From Neodontobutis hainanensis (lineage: Eukaryota; Chordata; Actinopteri; Gobiiformes; Odontobutidae), in assembly GCA_024349245.1 (NCBI GenBank), contig JALDNG010000087.1, forward strand, positions 114,501 to 178,500: a DNA stretch of 64,000 nucleotides, in the 5' to 3' direction. Positions 36,101 to 45,560 of this stretch are shown one piece after another. The translations under genes and the position numbers were made by a program. Each line of letters starts with the position of its first letter. Positions within the stretch are counted from its first letter, which is position 1. The notes under the pieces were generated by a model. That model searched no databases. It saw only the letters and a program-made list of their open reading frames with translations, and was not told the origin of the DNA.

Positions 36101-39100
36101 TTAGGAAATGATGTCAGTACATTGATGATGAAACCCATATTCCATCATTTAGAATTACAGAGACCTAGTGTATGGACCCAGATACATCTACAGGGTCTGT
36201 TTAGTCAACAGACCACTAAGGAAATACAATAGTGTTATCATAAATTAGCCATGTAACACATTATCCTTGTGTAGATAAAAAGCTAAAACTTTTTTTTTAA
36301 AGTGTTGCAGTGTAAATTGCCTATTATTGATAGTTTGCACCTGACGTGGCAGACAGAATTATATAAAGCGACATAGACCTTCCTATAAACAATGGACAGT
36401 GCACAACATAGTACACATTGACAGATCCTGAGCAGTGTAATGCCTGACTGTAATTAGGTTATAGTTCTTTATCAATATAATTTTTGGTAGCCAAAAGTGG
36501 AGACACACCAAATTCCTCAACAAAGCTTGATCCTAAGAGATGAATGCAAAAACATAAGTGGCAATAACGCTTAAGGGCAATGTAGTGGCAAATAAACTGC
36601 CTGACTGACTGACTGCCCATTAGAGAAGTTTTGTTCAACTTGGCTGCTGTACAAACATGGTGCTCATCACGGTGGGACTTCCTACTCAAACATTTCACTC
36701 TACAGCCTCCAGTTTGCGATTCCTCTGGTGTGCGTTGAGAAATGCCAGGTATTTCCCCATGAACTCTACCCGTGTGGCCTTTTCCCCACCACCAATGTCT
36801 TACACATACAATCTAACAGGGCTTTCCAAAAGATCCACACCCCTTTAATCAAGAGTAATGGCCGTCCCTGAGATCATATGAAACCAATTTCCTCGAAGTG
36901 GACTTAGCTCTGGCTGCGGCAGATTGTAGTGTTTGTTATTGGTCGTGTGGAAACCTTACAGCTTCTCATTTAACTAGTCTAATATCTGAAACGTAATGCT
37001 TTTCTGTCACAGAAGCTGCTAAATTAAACAAAGAAAACATCCCGTCAAGAAATTGTAGACAATCCCAGAAGTTAAACCCAAGCGCTCAGTGACAAGGCAC
37101 ATAAGCTGAGGGATACAGGGAATGTGGGCTGATGTTATTGTTGGCCAAAGTATGCCCCCTAATATTTGGGTTAAAAAAAAGGGGGAAAAAAGTCATCGTG
37201 CTCCATCCGTAATTGATGGTACATTGGAAAGGATGTGTCTGACAAATGACGAGCTGATAACTGTGCGCACAAAGTGGCATGTGTAGGGTCATATAGCTGG
37301 AGTTAGACATCTTTGACACACATGTGAACACGCCTTTGGCTTTAGCTCAGAGATAATAGGCTGATGTTTGGGAAGATAATAACCACAACTAGCGTCTATT
37401 AGCAGTGAAATGAGCAATACAAGCAAGAGGATATGCCTGGCTTTTCTGTCGAATCCAAACAGGTTTAAGTTGCAGTTTAATTTAAATCCATTATCTGTTA
37501 AATCTGTTTAGATCCGTGCCAAATTATTATCACTCATTTCAAGTAACTACCTCCCTACACATAAACATTGTGTGATTGAGATGCATGTGTTTTTGTCTTT
37601 ATCCTTCCGGAGAATCTGTTTTGCTGTTCCAACAGAGCATTCGAAAGCTTCTGCAGCGCTTTCACAACAAGTTTGAACATGAAGCTATCTTCCTTTCACA
37701 TATGCCCAACAAAGCATTTGGCAAACTGTATCCCGGGTTGGCATATTTTTGAATGACTTGTCAATGCATTTTGTTTGAATCAAAATGGGACTGCACTTTG
37801 TTGTGTAATTGTGCTGGATTCTCACAAGCTTATAGCCTTGGTGTGAGGTGGAGAGCGTGATTAAATCTGATCAAAAAAATAACCAGCCTCTCTTTTGTGC
37901 AGGACAACTTCCAGGATATTTCCCATCCAACACACGACCTGTTCACACCCTTTCCCTCAAAGCCAGAACAACAAGGCTAAAACACAGCCCCCTTTCCCCC
38001 AGAGGCTGTAAGACTAGAGAACTCTCCCGCATTTCCCCCCAAATATACACTACTGTAACAAATTTTGTTTACTCATGTCTTGCACAAAAAAAAATATAAA
38101 TTACCATGTAAACCTTGCAAAAAACTAATAAGCAAATCAAAAAGGCCCACTGGGGACAGAAAATACATCCAAGTCGTTTATCATACATCCATTACAGCTT
38201 GAGTTATGTGTTTTTATGGCATATAGCGCTTTAACCATGATTAAGTGTTCAAATGAGGTGTCTAACCTGAAAAAATGTGTAATGTCTTAGTCTGATATGA
38301 GCATATCAAGGTGGAGATTTTCACAGCAGTTGCCTTGGAGGGTGAACTTAAATTATGGCTTGTCTAGTTACATAAAACCCACTCTTCGCTGCTGGAAACT
38401 TCTACTGAAAACATATCACCTCTGTTTTTTGAAGAGACCAAGCCTTGAGCCAACTTCTGTCAAAAAACAGATTCTTCATCATACTCATCTTAGAAAACAG
38501 CAGCCCAATGTCAGTCAGAGTATTAGTGTCGAGGCGGCTGGAAAGTGATCCGTTTGAACAATTTGATTTGAGAGGGGCTTGTAACCAATTGTACTCTGTA
38601 GCGCTCTCATCAAGTGTGATACAACTGGATACTCTTCATTGTGAAGGAAAGGCATGGTTCCAATGCACTCAACTGTTATTGGCACACAGAATGACAGTGT
38701 AAGTAGGTCAAGTAACGGCTGTGACATGAGATCTGCATTAAAGAGATGCTTTGTCAGGTTAATGACAAAATGCGTGCTTCTTATCCACATGCATCTGGAT
38801 TTAGCAACTGCAATTTGATGTATACAATTTGAAGTACGAAGCATATTGAGGTCACATGTTCACATACTACTAAATGAATTGCAGACTTTGTTCACTTTGC
38901 AGCAGGGTTCAAAAGTTGACTGCCTGGAAGCATTTACTAATTGATGTCAAGACAAGCTTTTGTCCGAGATGTCAGGGTCACGTTGTGGGGTTCTATTGCT
39001 GTAGGTGCGCTTTAAAAAGCTGAAGGGAAGAGATTTATGGCTGTATATTGACATGTTTTCTGACACATCTGCCAAACCTGAATATGTGAAATTGTTTGCC

Positions 39101-40265
39101 AAAGAGGAATGTGCCAATATTTCTGCAGTCTGAGTCAGAGTGTCACGCAATTCTCACTGGAGTGTCCCATTAGATGCAATTCTGTGACTGCTTGCAAGTG
39201 AATAAACTACTTAAAGCTGCACTATGTGACTTTTTTAACAATAAAAACAGAGATGAGTACATAGACAACGGGGTGCACTATGTAACTTTAGATTGTTTCT
39301 TGACATGTTTTTCTACAGTTATCATTTCCATGAGACGTTTTTATCAATGGTGTAATTAAACATAAAAAAATATGTAGTGGTAAACATGTGGGTCATGCAC
39401 AATAAAAATGTGGAACTGTAATTTATATCATTTAAAAATGTTTATTCAAGACTAAAACACAAATAAAAATGTTTATAACCTAATAATATCCATATAGAAG
39501 CAATTCTTCTATATGGATACTATAATCCATATAGTTTATGGATTTAATTTATCCATATTAATTTATAGAATTAAATTTACTTTCTTAAATCCCCAGGGGA
39601 AATTTGGTTGTTAGGTCGCTTCAAAATTTATTTCTTCTGCCACTGAATGATGATGAACTGACATAATGCTTATTATGAAGTGTTACCAAAATTTGTAAGT
39701 TATCTTAGAATTTTAAGTGTGTAGTTCAGCTAAAGTGTGTTTGTGGTTTTACTGGGAGATAAAATCTAGACTTTACTGGACATTTTCCCAGTGGCCACTG
39801 ACTGAACACCTGGCTGTTGTGCTGCTGTTTGTTGCCCTGCTTCAGAAACCGTCTGTCCATAAGTGATCTCAAGGTGCCTAGTTACCATGAAGGTTATGAC
39901 CTTTGATCAGAGTTGCTTGGTTAAGACAGGGTGGGCCGATAAAACTGGAGCAGCGCTGTGGAGGGGTGTCATATAAGCTAACATCTGGCCATTAGAGCAC
40001 GGCTCTGAGACTTTGACAAAACACTTTCATGAAAGGACACAATGCTTGTGTAAAAAATACAACACATTTAACTGAGAAGCAATGAGTAGAACTAAGTCTT
40101 AGAGGCTGCCAGTTCAGGAAATGATCTCAGGAGTAAATGAACCATTTCAGGAATGCCTCACCACCTCATGGTACAACAGGTCAAATGAAACATAGCATTT
40201 TACATGAAACGCAGCCAAAAAAAATGACAAAATTTTCCACAAACATGGGGGTCCACTAGAGCCTG

Positions 40266-40329
<64 letters not shown>

Positions 40330-43300
40330 GCAACAGAAAAGTTTCCAGTGTGAAAGTGAGTGGCCCATCCAGCGGGCTCTTCATGTCCATGATCTTAAAA
40401 GGACGGGGACAGATACAGAGGGAATGGTTCAGAGGATACCGGACACCTCATTTTAACACTGCATATAAATTTTTCAGCTTGTAGATTCGTCCTTAGCCAC
40501 CTTCGTGCTGAATTATGCAGTAGCAGTAAACAGACCTTATGAAGCACCTGGTTTCAACAATGGCATTCTGTTTAAAAGAATCCTTTAGTTATTGATAGTA
40601 AATAATCTTCAGATTTAGTCATGGAGTCCCAAATGGCTCTATGTCCCAAATGGCTCTATGCAATATTGTTGACTTTATATACATGTTTGTGTTAAATTTA
40701 ACTTGATATTAAGAATTCCCCTAAAATGCCATTGGAGTGTCAAAGAAATCAATTTCTTGTATTATATAAACATATCAGAATAAAAGAAAAAAATAAAAAT
40801 AAAATCAAGAAATACAATAATATAACAATTCAGCTATCTGTAGCCATTTTCTCTTGCTGATAGCTAATTGTTAGCTCTGCCTCTGTTCACAGACTTTGTA
40901 GTAAAAGGTACAATTGATTGACAAAAAGCTTTAGTATAGAGTACATCTTTTGCTGATGACTCTTGCAGTTACCCCAAAATCTAATGTAGCCCCTACACAA
41001 TTTCTGTTCCGTTTCACTTAAAAACAATATAAAAACTAGAACTACTACATTAACTTGCCATGTTAACGTTTAAGGTTGTCATTTACTATAGAAAGCTCAG
41101 TAATGAAAATGCCTCCAAGGTTTACTTTCCAATATGAACTGTGGTAAGTAAACAGCTGCTAAAGTAATATAAGATTAGGATCATTTAGGAGAAAAGAGAA
41201 ACAGCCCGGAGACACTCGTGAGCTGAAATAAAAGGGGTCAATCCAAGTTCCACTGGGGCCCATTCCCACAAAGATAACAACCAAGTCTGTTCGTACGAAG
41301 CCCGTCTACCTCACACTAGCCCTCACTACAATGCCACATTCTCCATTAGCTCTCTTTCTACAGAAACGGTCCACACAAGCAGCCAAACACAACGATCCAT
41401 CTTCTTCTGTTTGGGGACTGATAACCAGACTATGAAGGATTAGCATGATAAAACACTGACACTTAGCTTTCACACCATAGGCCCTGTCACTGTCAGTTAC
41501 TAAAACCACATACTCTTGGCTGGTCTGTGATTGGAATAAGCACAACAATTAATACAATGCAACAATAAGAGTAACAAATTGCTTTTGTGAAATATCAGGA
41601 GTCATTAACCCATTTTAATACAGAATGTACATAAAGACTGACATCTTCCAAAAAGTGAGGCATGATGCAGTTAGAATTATATAGTCTGGTCATGTGTTTG
41701 TGATAAATTGTTTATTAGTATTTTTATGTTACAGGGAGGCCAATGAACAAAATTCCTTGATTTATTAATAAATTCATTAATGGCATTGTGTTATAAGAGC
41801 AATACATAAAGCAATGGAAACAAGATGTAAATGAGGGGATGCAACATAGACTGCAAATTTTAATTTACAAAGCAATAGCTGATCTAAAACTGGAAAAGCT
41901 TCTTCTAACAAATGCTACCTTGGCTTATCTAGCTCTGTTTTTATGACTTTTTAATCATACACAAGCTTAGTTCGAGAAAATACACATAGGGCACTTATTA
42001 AAAACGCTACACTTTTGACAATAGAAATGTCTTAGTACTATACCAACCAATGATGCATTTTTCATATAATATAAGAAAGTAATTGATGTATAAAAAGTTT
42101 CAGTTTAAACTTGGATGTCATTTTAGTACAAATAGCAAAACAAAACAAAAACACTACTACTACTGTAACTACCATAACTTAAATACTTGTCTGTTGTTTT
42201 GTCTCAAAACAAGGCAGAATCGTGACTTTACTTTGATCCTGTTTAAAGCCTTTTCAAACAACTTCAGTCATGTCCCAACCTTGTTCTGACCTGAGGAAGG
42301 AAATAAGCCTGTTTAAAATTCACAACAGGACATAACTTTATATTTCTGAAATATTTATATCAGGAAAATGTCAAGGCCTTAGCGTCCAGGTCTGATATCA
42401 ATCTGGGAGTCCGAGTTAGTCCCTTGCTGGCCATGAAATGGAAGGACATTAATCGTGGCAGAAAAAGCTACAGCAGTTGGCAGCTAGTCGTGCCGTAATT
42501 CAATGCTGAACGAGAAAACCGTAAAGCAAGTTGACAAGCTGCCAGCGCTGATTTCCATTCAGATTGCTCTGGTGTGATGTAAAGGATTTGTTCAGGAGAA
42601 GAAGGAAGTGACATCGTTCACACATTGAGGTGTTTGCTTACAAGGATGAGGTGTGAAGCTCAGACACATGCTGCATTGAGCCTCTGTGTTATTCAGCTCA
42701 TGCATGTCTGGACACTTACTACCTTTGACAACCTTTGAAGCCTTGTCAGAATCAAACAATTTTTGTTTGAATTATAGTAGTTTATAATAATTCCTACATT
42801 ATGATTTAATACGCTGTTCTTTGCAAAATAAGCTACTTTTTGCTGCAGTCTATTAAAAAGCTTCCTTTACTACTGTAGTTAGTCATGGCGTTCAACAAGG
42901 TTCTTTGTTTGGACCAATACTCTTTAAAGCTGTCAGTATTGTACAACTTCCATATTTCTATTCTAAATAATTTTAAAATGACAATATATCTGACTAATTA
43001 AGCTAAAGTAAGCAAAAACTTTACTGCAAGTTTGCCAAATAGCTTTCTTATGTACTAGATTTACTCAAAAAGGTTCAATGTTCAGGAAAATTATGTTTTA
43101 TTGTTATTTATATTCCGAGGACCATCAAATACCAGATGACTCTCCTTGGGTTTTTTGCAATTGGTACAACTGGTTTCCCTGCGATATCACCATAAATGTA
43201 TTTATAAGGTTGTAATCATTCATTTACTACCGCTTAGTCCCGTTAGGGGTTGCGATTGACTGGAGCCTATTCCAGCAACTTTGGGCCTTAGGAGGGGTAC

Positions 43301-45243
43301 ACTCTTGACAGTGGCCAGTGGCAGAAATTAAACCCAATTCTCCTCCATCCTGAAATTGAAATAGTTAAGGCAATTTTTACTATTCCATCACCAAGTGCTT
43401 GCAAAGTTACCCCCTTTTTTGACAAATGGCAAGGGTTCTCTGTATGGACCATTCATTTTACTATATAGCTATGCTTTCCTGAATAAATATCATAAAAAAT
43501 TAAAATCAGAAAGCGTTTACTTATACACCAATGTCACACAATTATATCTCTTCTTTAACCTGGGTTTGTCATAGTTAAGTGAGTTTCTAAAATTCTACAT
43601 ATAGGTTTTTGTACCTTTTGTCACAATTATTATGCCCAGTTTCTCTTAACTGTCTCCAAGAGGTTGCTGAGCTCCTTGACATGACTGAATAAAATTAAAT
43701 TATATGGTCACTGTATTTAGTTTAATACCATAAGCTTGTTACTAGTGACCAGTTTACCCATATGGTGTTTGTTTGTTGGAGCCTAGCAGAAACATTGTCA
43801 CAGCAGGATGGCAATCCTCAACTGCTACCCTCCACGGCAGTGCTCCCCACCCTCCTGTCTGTCCCTCTGTGTGGTCTCCCCCTCCACATTCCTCCACTCA
43901 CTTGTCTGTGCACTGCTCGACCTGGAACCGTGCACCAACTCCAATCAGCAGGTAGACAGACACCAGACAGAGGAATAAAGACTGTCCTAAAAGCAACTAA
44001 AATCATTTCTCTACTGGAGCGGTGAGGTACAGGTTTGGGGTGGGGGGGCACAGAAACATCGGTTAAAAGTATGGTATGGTATCAAAGGTATGTGAGCATT
44101 TACATTCAAAACATTTGTGGTTGTAAAGGGCTGTGTAAATGTTGACAATGTTTTTGTGGCCATAGTGTGCGTTGTCCAGGCCCAAACGTCTTTACACACA
44201 TACATTTTTATAATTTTTGGCACTTACTTCCAACGTCAAAAAGATGTCAATGAACGGTGCCTCTCTATGGAGTCTTTAGGTTTTGAGACACATAGTGTTG
44301 TCATTTCACTATGCAGCTGTTGCTCTCCGGCATGTACAGCCCATGAGATCATTCTCTATAGGAGCCCTCTGTTCACCGTCTCTGTTGAGCTACAAACCTC
44401 TTTAAACACCTCTAGAGCCAAGCAATTAGAGATAATTACACCCTGTGCACCGGCTTGTTAACAAGCTTTGCTAAACACAGAGCTACAACAAAGGAGTTCG
44501 ATTGGACTTTCAATCAAGTTCAAACACCATACAGTTGGAGAAATTATATATATGCGGCAGTAGCTCAGTGGGTAGAGCAGTTGTCCTTCAACCTGAAGGT
44601 AGGTGGTTCGATTCCCACTCTCCCCACAGTTCATGCTGTCGTTGTGTCCTTGGGCAAGACACTTAACCCACCTTGCCTCCAGTGGCTGTAACACTGGTAA
44701 TTACTGTAGAACAAGGCTTAAATCATTACAAGGCTTAGGTGATGTGCCGCTTTTATTGTTATTTATTAATCAAATGTGCCTCCACAGGGTTTCCTTAGTT
44801 TGGTTGTTTGTAGTGTCTACTATACTCTGGTTAATTCCCGCCACATCCTTTACATTTTCCTCAATAGCACCTTCTGTCCCAACACTTCCTCGACTAAAGA
44901 AGTGTAACCTACCCACAGCTTTGATGAGGAAGCCCTTGGGTGACCTCAGGGCTCTGCGCATCCACGCTTCCCTCAGCACCTCCAGGTTGTTAGCGTTGCC
45001 CTGAACGAACAGCACCAAGTTTTCCATCCATCCCTGGAAGTACACCTCAGCCATGGCTTTCACCAGCCTTTTATTCCAAAAACTGCGACGGTTCTGTGCT
45101 TTAAACTCCTCAAAGATCTCCTGCCCGGTGTTGGCGTTGACTTTAGTGCCTCCAACTCCGGCGTGTGAGCTCTCGTCGTCCGGAGCAAAGACCACAGCGA
45201 GGGACGCGGAGGACAGCTGGACGACGCGCGGAGGGAGAGACAT
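20972..45243 (-). CDS. stox1: Storkhead-box protein 1, winged-helix transcription factor
   Basis: Four exons join in frame to 1,064 residues: 45243-44913, 25357-25205, 24397-21841 and 21125-20972, all with GT/AG introns. The human protein is 989 residues by memory. Exon 1 encodes a storkhead N-terminal region (FWNKRLVKAM, FQGWMENLVLFV, RRALRSPKGFLIKAVG). The winged helix (about 124-200) spans SQFIPLAEVLC to GEGYFIVTPQTYFI. A conserved block FPPEEWPVRDEDDL with INPELTVDN is near 367-422, then a basic, Ser/Arg-rich region and an acidic DEDDACSSL segment. The end has GDSGIDSPRTRVSLASNN and LLQLTPVMNV. These ends and exon 1 favour STOX1 over STOX2. Nuclear DNA-binding regulator; the human gene is linked to pre-eclampsia and cell-cycle control. 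The ATG at 45,243 aligns best; an upstream in-frame GTG is not needed. Confidence 0.95.
21126..21840 (-). other. stox1 intron 3
   Basis: A 715-bp intron with donor GTGAGTAAG at 21,840. No repeat or ORF of note. Confidence 0.8.
21841..24397 (-). CDS. stox1: stox1 exon 3 (large central exon)
   Basis: A 2,557-nt exon from acceptor GTATTTTAG to donor GTGAGT. It encodes the second half of the winged helix and the long, mostly disordered middle of the protein, including HRSKSWDPQR and a Lys/Arg-rich stretch with REKQREREKDKDR. Confidence 0.95.
24398..25204 (-). other. stox1 intron 2, with a promoter-like island
   Basis: An 807-bp intron. The part at 24,540-24,900 is CpG-richer than its surroundings and carries two CCAAT boxes, TACGTCAT, AACATGGCGGAC and CACGTG; see findings. 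A 13-base A run is near 25,143-25,155. Confidence 0.6.
24540..24900 (+). promoter_or_regulatory. Promoter-like CpG segment inside stox1 intron 2
   Basis: Motifs seen: GACCAATCA and TGATTGGTTA (CCAAT in both orientations), TACGTCAT (CRE-like), AACATGGCGGAC (YY1-like) and CACGTG. The ATG within the YY1-like motif opens a 24-codon ORF (24,663-24,737) starting MADTATERPFD. No downstream exon was found. It could be an alternative or antisense promoter. Confidence 0.35.
25205..25357 (-). CDS. stox1: stox1 exon 2 (start of winged helix)
   Basis: A 153-nt exon between acceptor TTGTTCCAG and donor GTAATG. It encodes DLSPVQMSPVPQSQFIPLAE through YMSKAHPG and joins both neighbours by split Gly codons. 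Confidence 0.93.
26597..27161. mobile_element. Non-autonomous hAT-like element
   Basis: The ends form imperfect terminal inverted repeats: CAAGGCTGGCAAACCAG at the left and, reversed, CAGGGCTGGTGAACCTG at the right (13 of 17 match). Flanks GACTAGAG and GGCTAGAA resemble a mutated 8-bp target duplication. No transposase is encoded. Confidence 0.5.
29610..29695. repeat. Near-perfect palindrome, 38-bp arms
   Basis: Arms 29,610-29,647 and 29,658-29,695 are reverse complements with one mismatch; the loop is 10 bp. The inner arm sequence TTAAAGCCGCACTA resembles the TTAAAGCTGCACTATG word at 39,211-39,227, so it may be a fold-back MITE. Confidence 0.85.
32017..32040 (+). repeat. (CT)n microsatellite
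   Basis: Twelve uninterrupted TC units. Confidence 0.9.
34270..34735 (+). mobile_element. Non-LTR retrotransposon, reverse-transcriptase 3' fragment
   Basis: Reads LPQVEEFKYLGVLFTSE and then, after a frameshift near 34,400, VKKELSCKAKLSIYQSIYV, LTYGHELWVMTERTRS and MSFLRRVAGRSLRDKE. This is a very common teleost LINE C-terminal module. It is damaged and truncated; the clade is not assigned. Confidence 0.8.
39211..39345. repeat. Possible MITE remnant with GCACTATGTAACTTT words
   Basis: TTAAAGCTGCACTATGTGAC is followed about 80 bp later by GTGCACTATGTAACTTTAG, words that recur in teleost repeats. Boundaries uncertain. Confidence 0.3.
39487..39519. repeat. Perfect 14-bp stem hairpin
   Basis: TATCCATATAGAAG pairs with CTTCTATATGGATA around a 5-base CAATT loop. 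More TCCATAT words follow to 39,560. Confidence 0.7.
40268..40327 (+). repeat. (TA)n microsatellite
   Basis: About 30 uninterrupted TA units. The IYIY open frame across it is an artefact. Confidence 0.95.
42885..42960 (+). mobile_element. LINE reverse-transcriptase motif fragment
   Basis: Reads GVQQGSLFGPILF, the conserved GVPQGSVLGPxLF box of non-LTR reverse transcriptases. Only this short piece is recognisable. Confidence 0.5.
43215..43330 (+). repeat. Dispersed repeat, copy A (CTGGAGCCTATTCCAGC type)
   Basis: Contains GACTGGAGCCTATTCCAGC and GGGGTACACTCTTGACAGTG. The reverse complement of 51,290-51,445 carries the same words, so both are copies of one teleost repeat. Confidence 0.65.
44554..44700 (+). 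mobile_element. tRNA-derived SINE, 5' part
   Basis: A box TAGCTCAGTGGGTAGAG and B box GGTTCGATTCC form the tRNA-like head, followed by GTGTCCTTGGGCAAGACAC and TTGCCTCCAGTG. The tail seen in the 53,148 copy is missing. The acceptor stem does not pair, so it is not a tRNA gene. Confidence 0.85.
44913..45243 (-). CDS. stox1: stox1 exon 1
   Basis: Begins MSLPPRVVQLSSASLAVVFA and ends at the donor GTAGGT after GCTGTGG. It encodes the storkhead N-terminal module (110 residues plus one base). A polypyrimidine tract and TTTAG at 45,273 suggest a 5' UTR intron just upstream. Confidence 0.93.
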
Positions 45244-45256
45244 TCTGGCTCCTTTA

Positions 45257-45271
45257 TCAGACACTTCTCAT
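45257..45271 (-). promoter_or_regulatory. Minimal upstream ORF before the stox1 start
   Basis: ATGAGAAGTGTCTGA, four codons and a stop, begins one base after a candidate acceptor and ends 13 bases before the stox1 ATG. Confidence 0.5.
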
Positions 45272-45274
45272 ACT

Positions 45275-45560
45275 AAAAAAAAAAGAAAAACAAAGCCACA
45301 GTCCTTAAAAGTGAGTTCCCCTTTTATTAAATCCACAAAAAAGCCGTATCGAAGCGCACATTCCTCCAGTAGTCGTGTGCAGTCCGTGAGAGTCAGACTG
45401 GTTTGTCCCATGGCTCCAGGGAAACCGTGAAAAGGGGCGGGAAGGAGGAGCTCTCAGCTCTGGGACACACAGGTGGACCTCCCCCTGTCCGGGCCCACGG
45501 CTGTGTGAAGAAGCAGACGCACAGGTGCTTGCTAACACGAACAGCCGCGGGATTGATGTA
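45275..45560 (-). promoter_or_regulatory. stox1 upstream region, probable promoter
   Basis: A GC-richer segment with GGGCGGGAAGG and CCCCTGTCCGGGCCC on the plus strand, directly upstream of the first coding exon. Transcription start not resolved. Confidence 0.4.

Larger units (their letters stand above)
25358..44912 (-). other. stox1 intron 1 (19.5 kb)
   Basis: No nested gene is firmly supported. It holds a hAT-like element (26,597-27,161), a 38-bp-arm palindrome (29,610-29,695), a CT run (32,017-32,040), LINE pieces (34,270-34,735; 42,885-42,960), a TA array (40,268-40,327), a gene-desert type repeat (43,215-43,330) and a SINE (44,554-44,700). Blocks 37,560-37,830 and 42,370-42,640 have complex, repeat-free sequence and could be conserved regulatory elements. 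The rest is unremarkable AT-rich DNA. Confidence 0.75.

Noticed and set aside
40147..40368. Protein with an Ile-Tyr repeat
   Set aside because: Translation of a (TA)n microsatellite.
43762..44051. 87-codon plus-strand ORF and its antisense
   Set aside because: Pro/Leu-rich by composition only, no start context or family match.
44554..44630. tRNA gene
   Set aside because: The A and B boxes are good, but the acceptor stem does not pair and the sequence continues into a SINE body shared with two other copies.
20972..45243. Assignment of the storkhead gene to stox2
   Set aside because: The N-terminal exon (FWNKRLV, RRALRSPKGF) and the GDSGIDSPRT and LTPVMNV ends fit STOX1; the STOX2 ends I remember differ.
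45244..45264. Upstream GTG start extending stox1 by seven residues
   Set aside because: Not an ATG; the ATG at 45,243 aligns with the family N-terminus.
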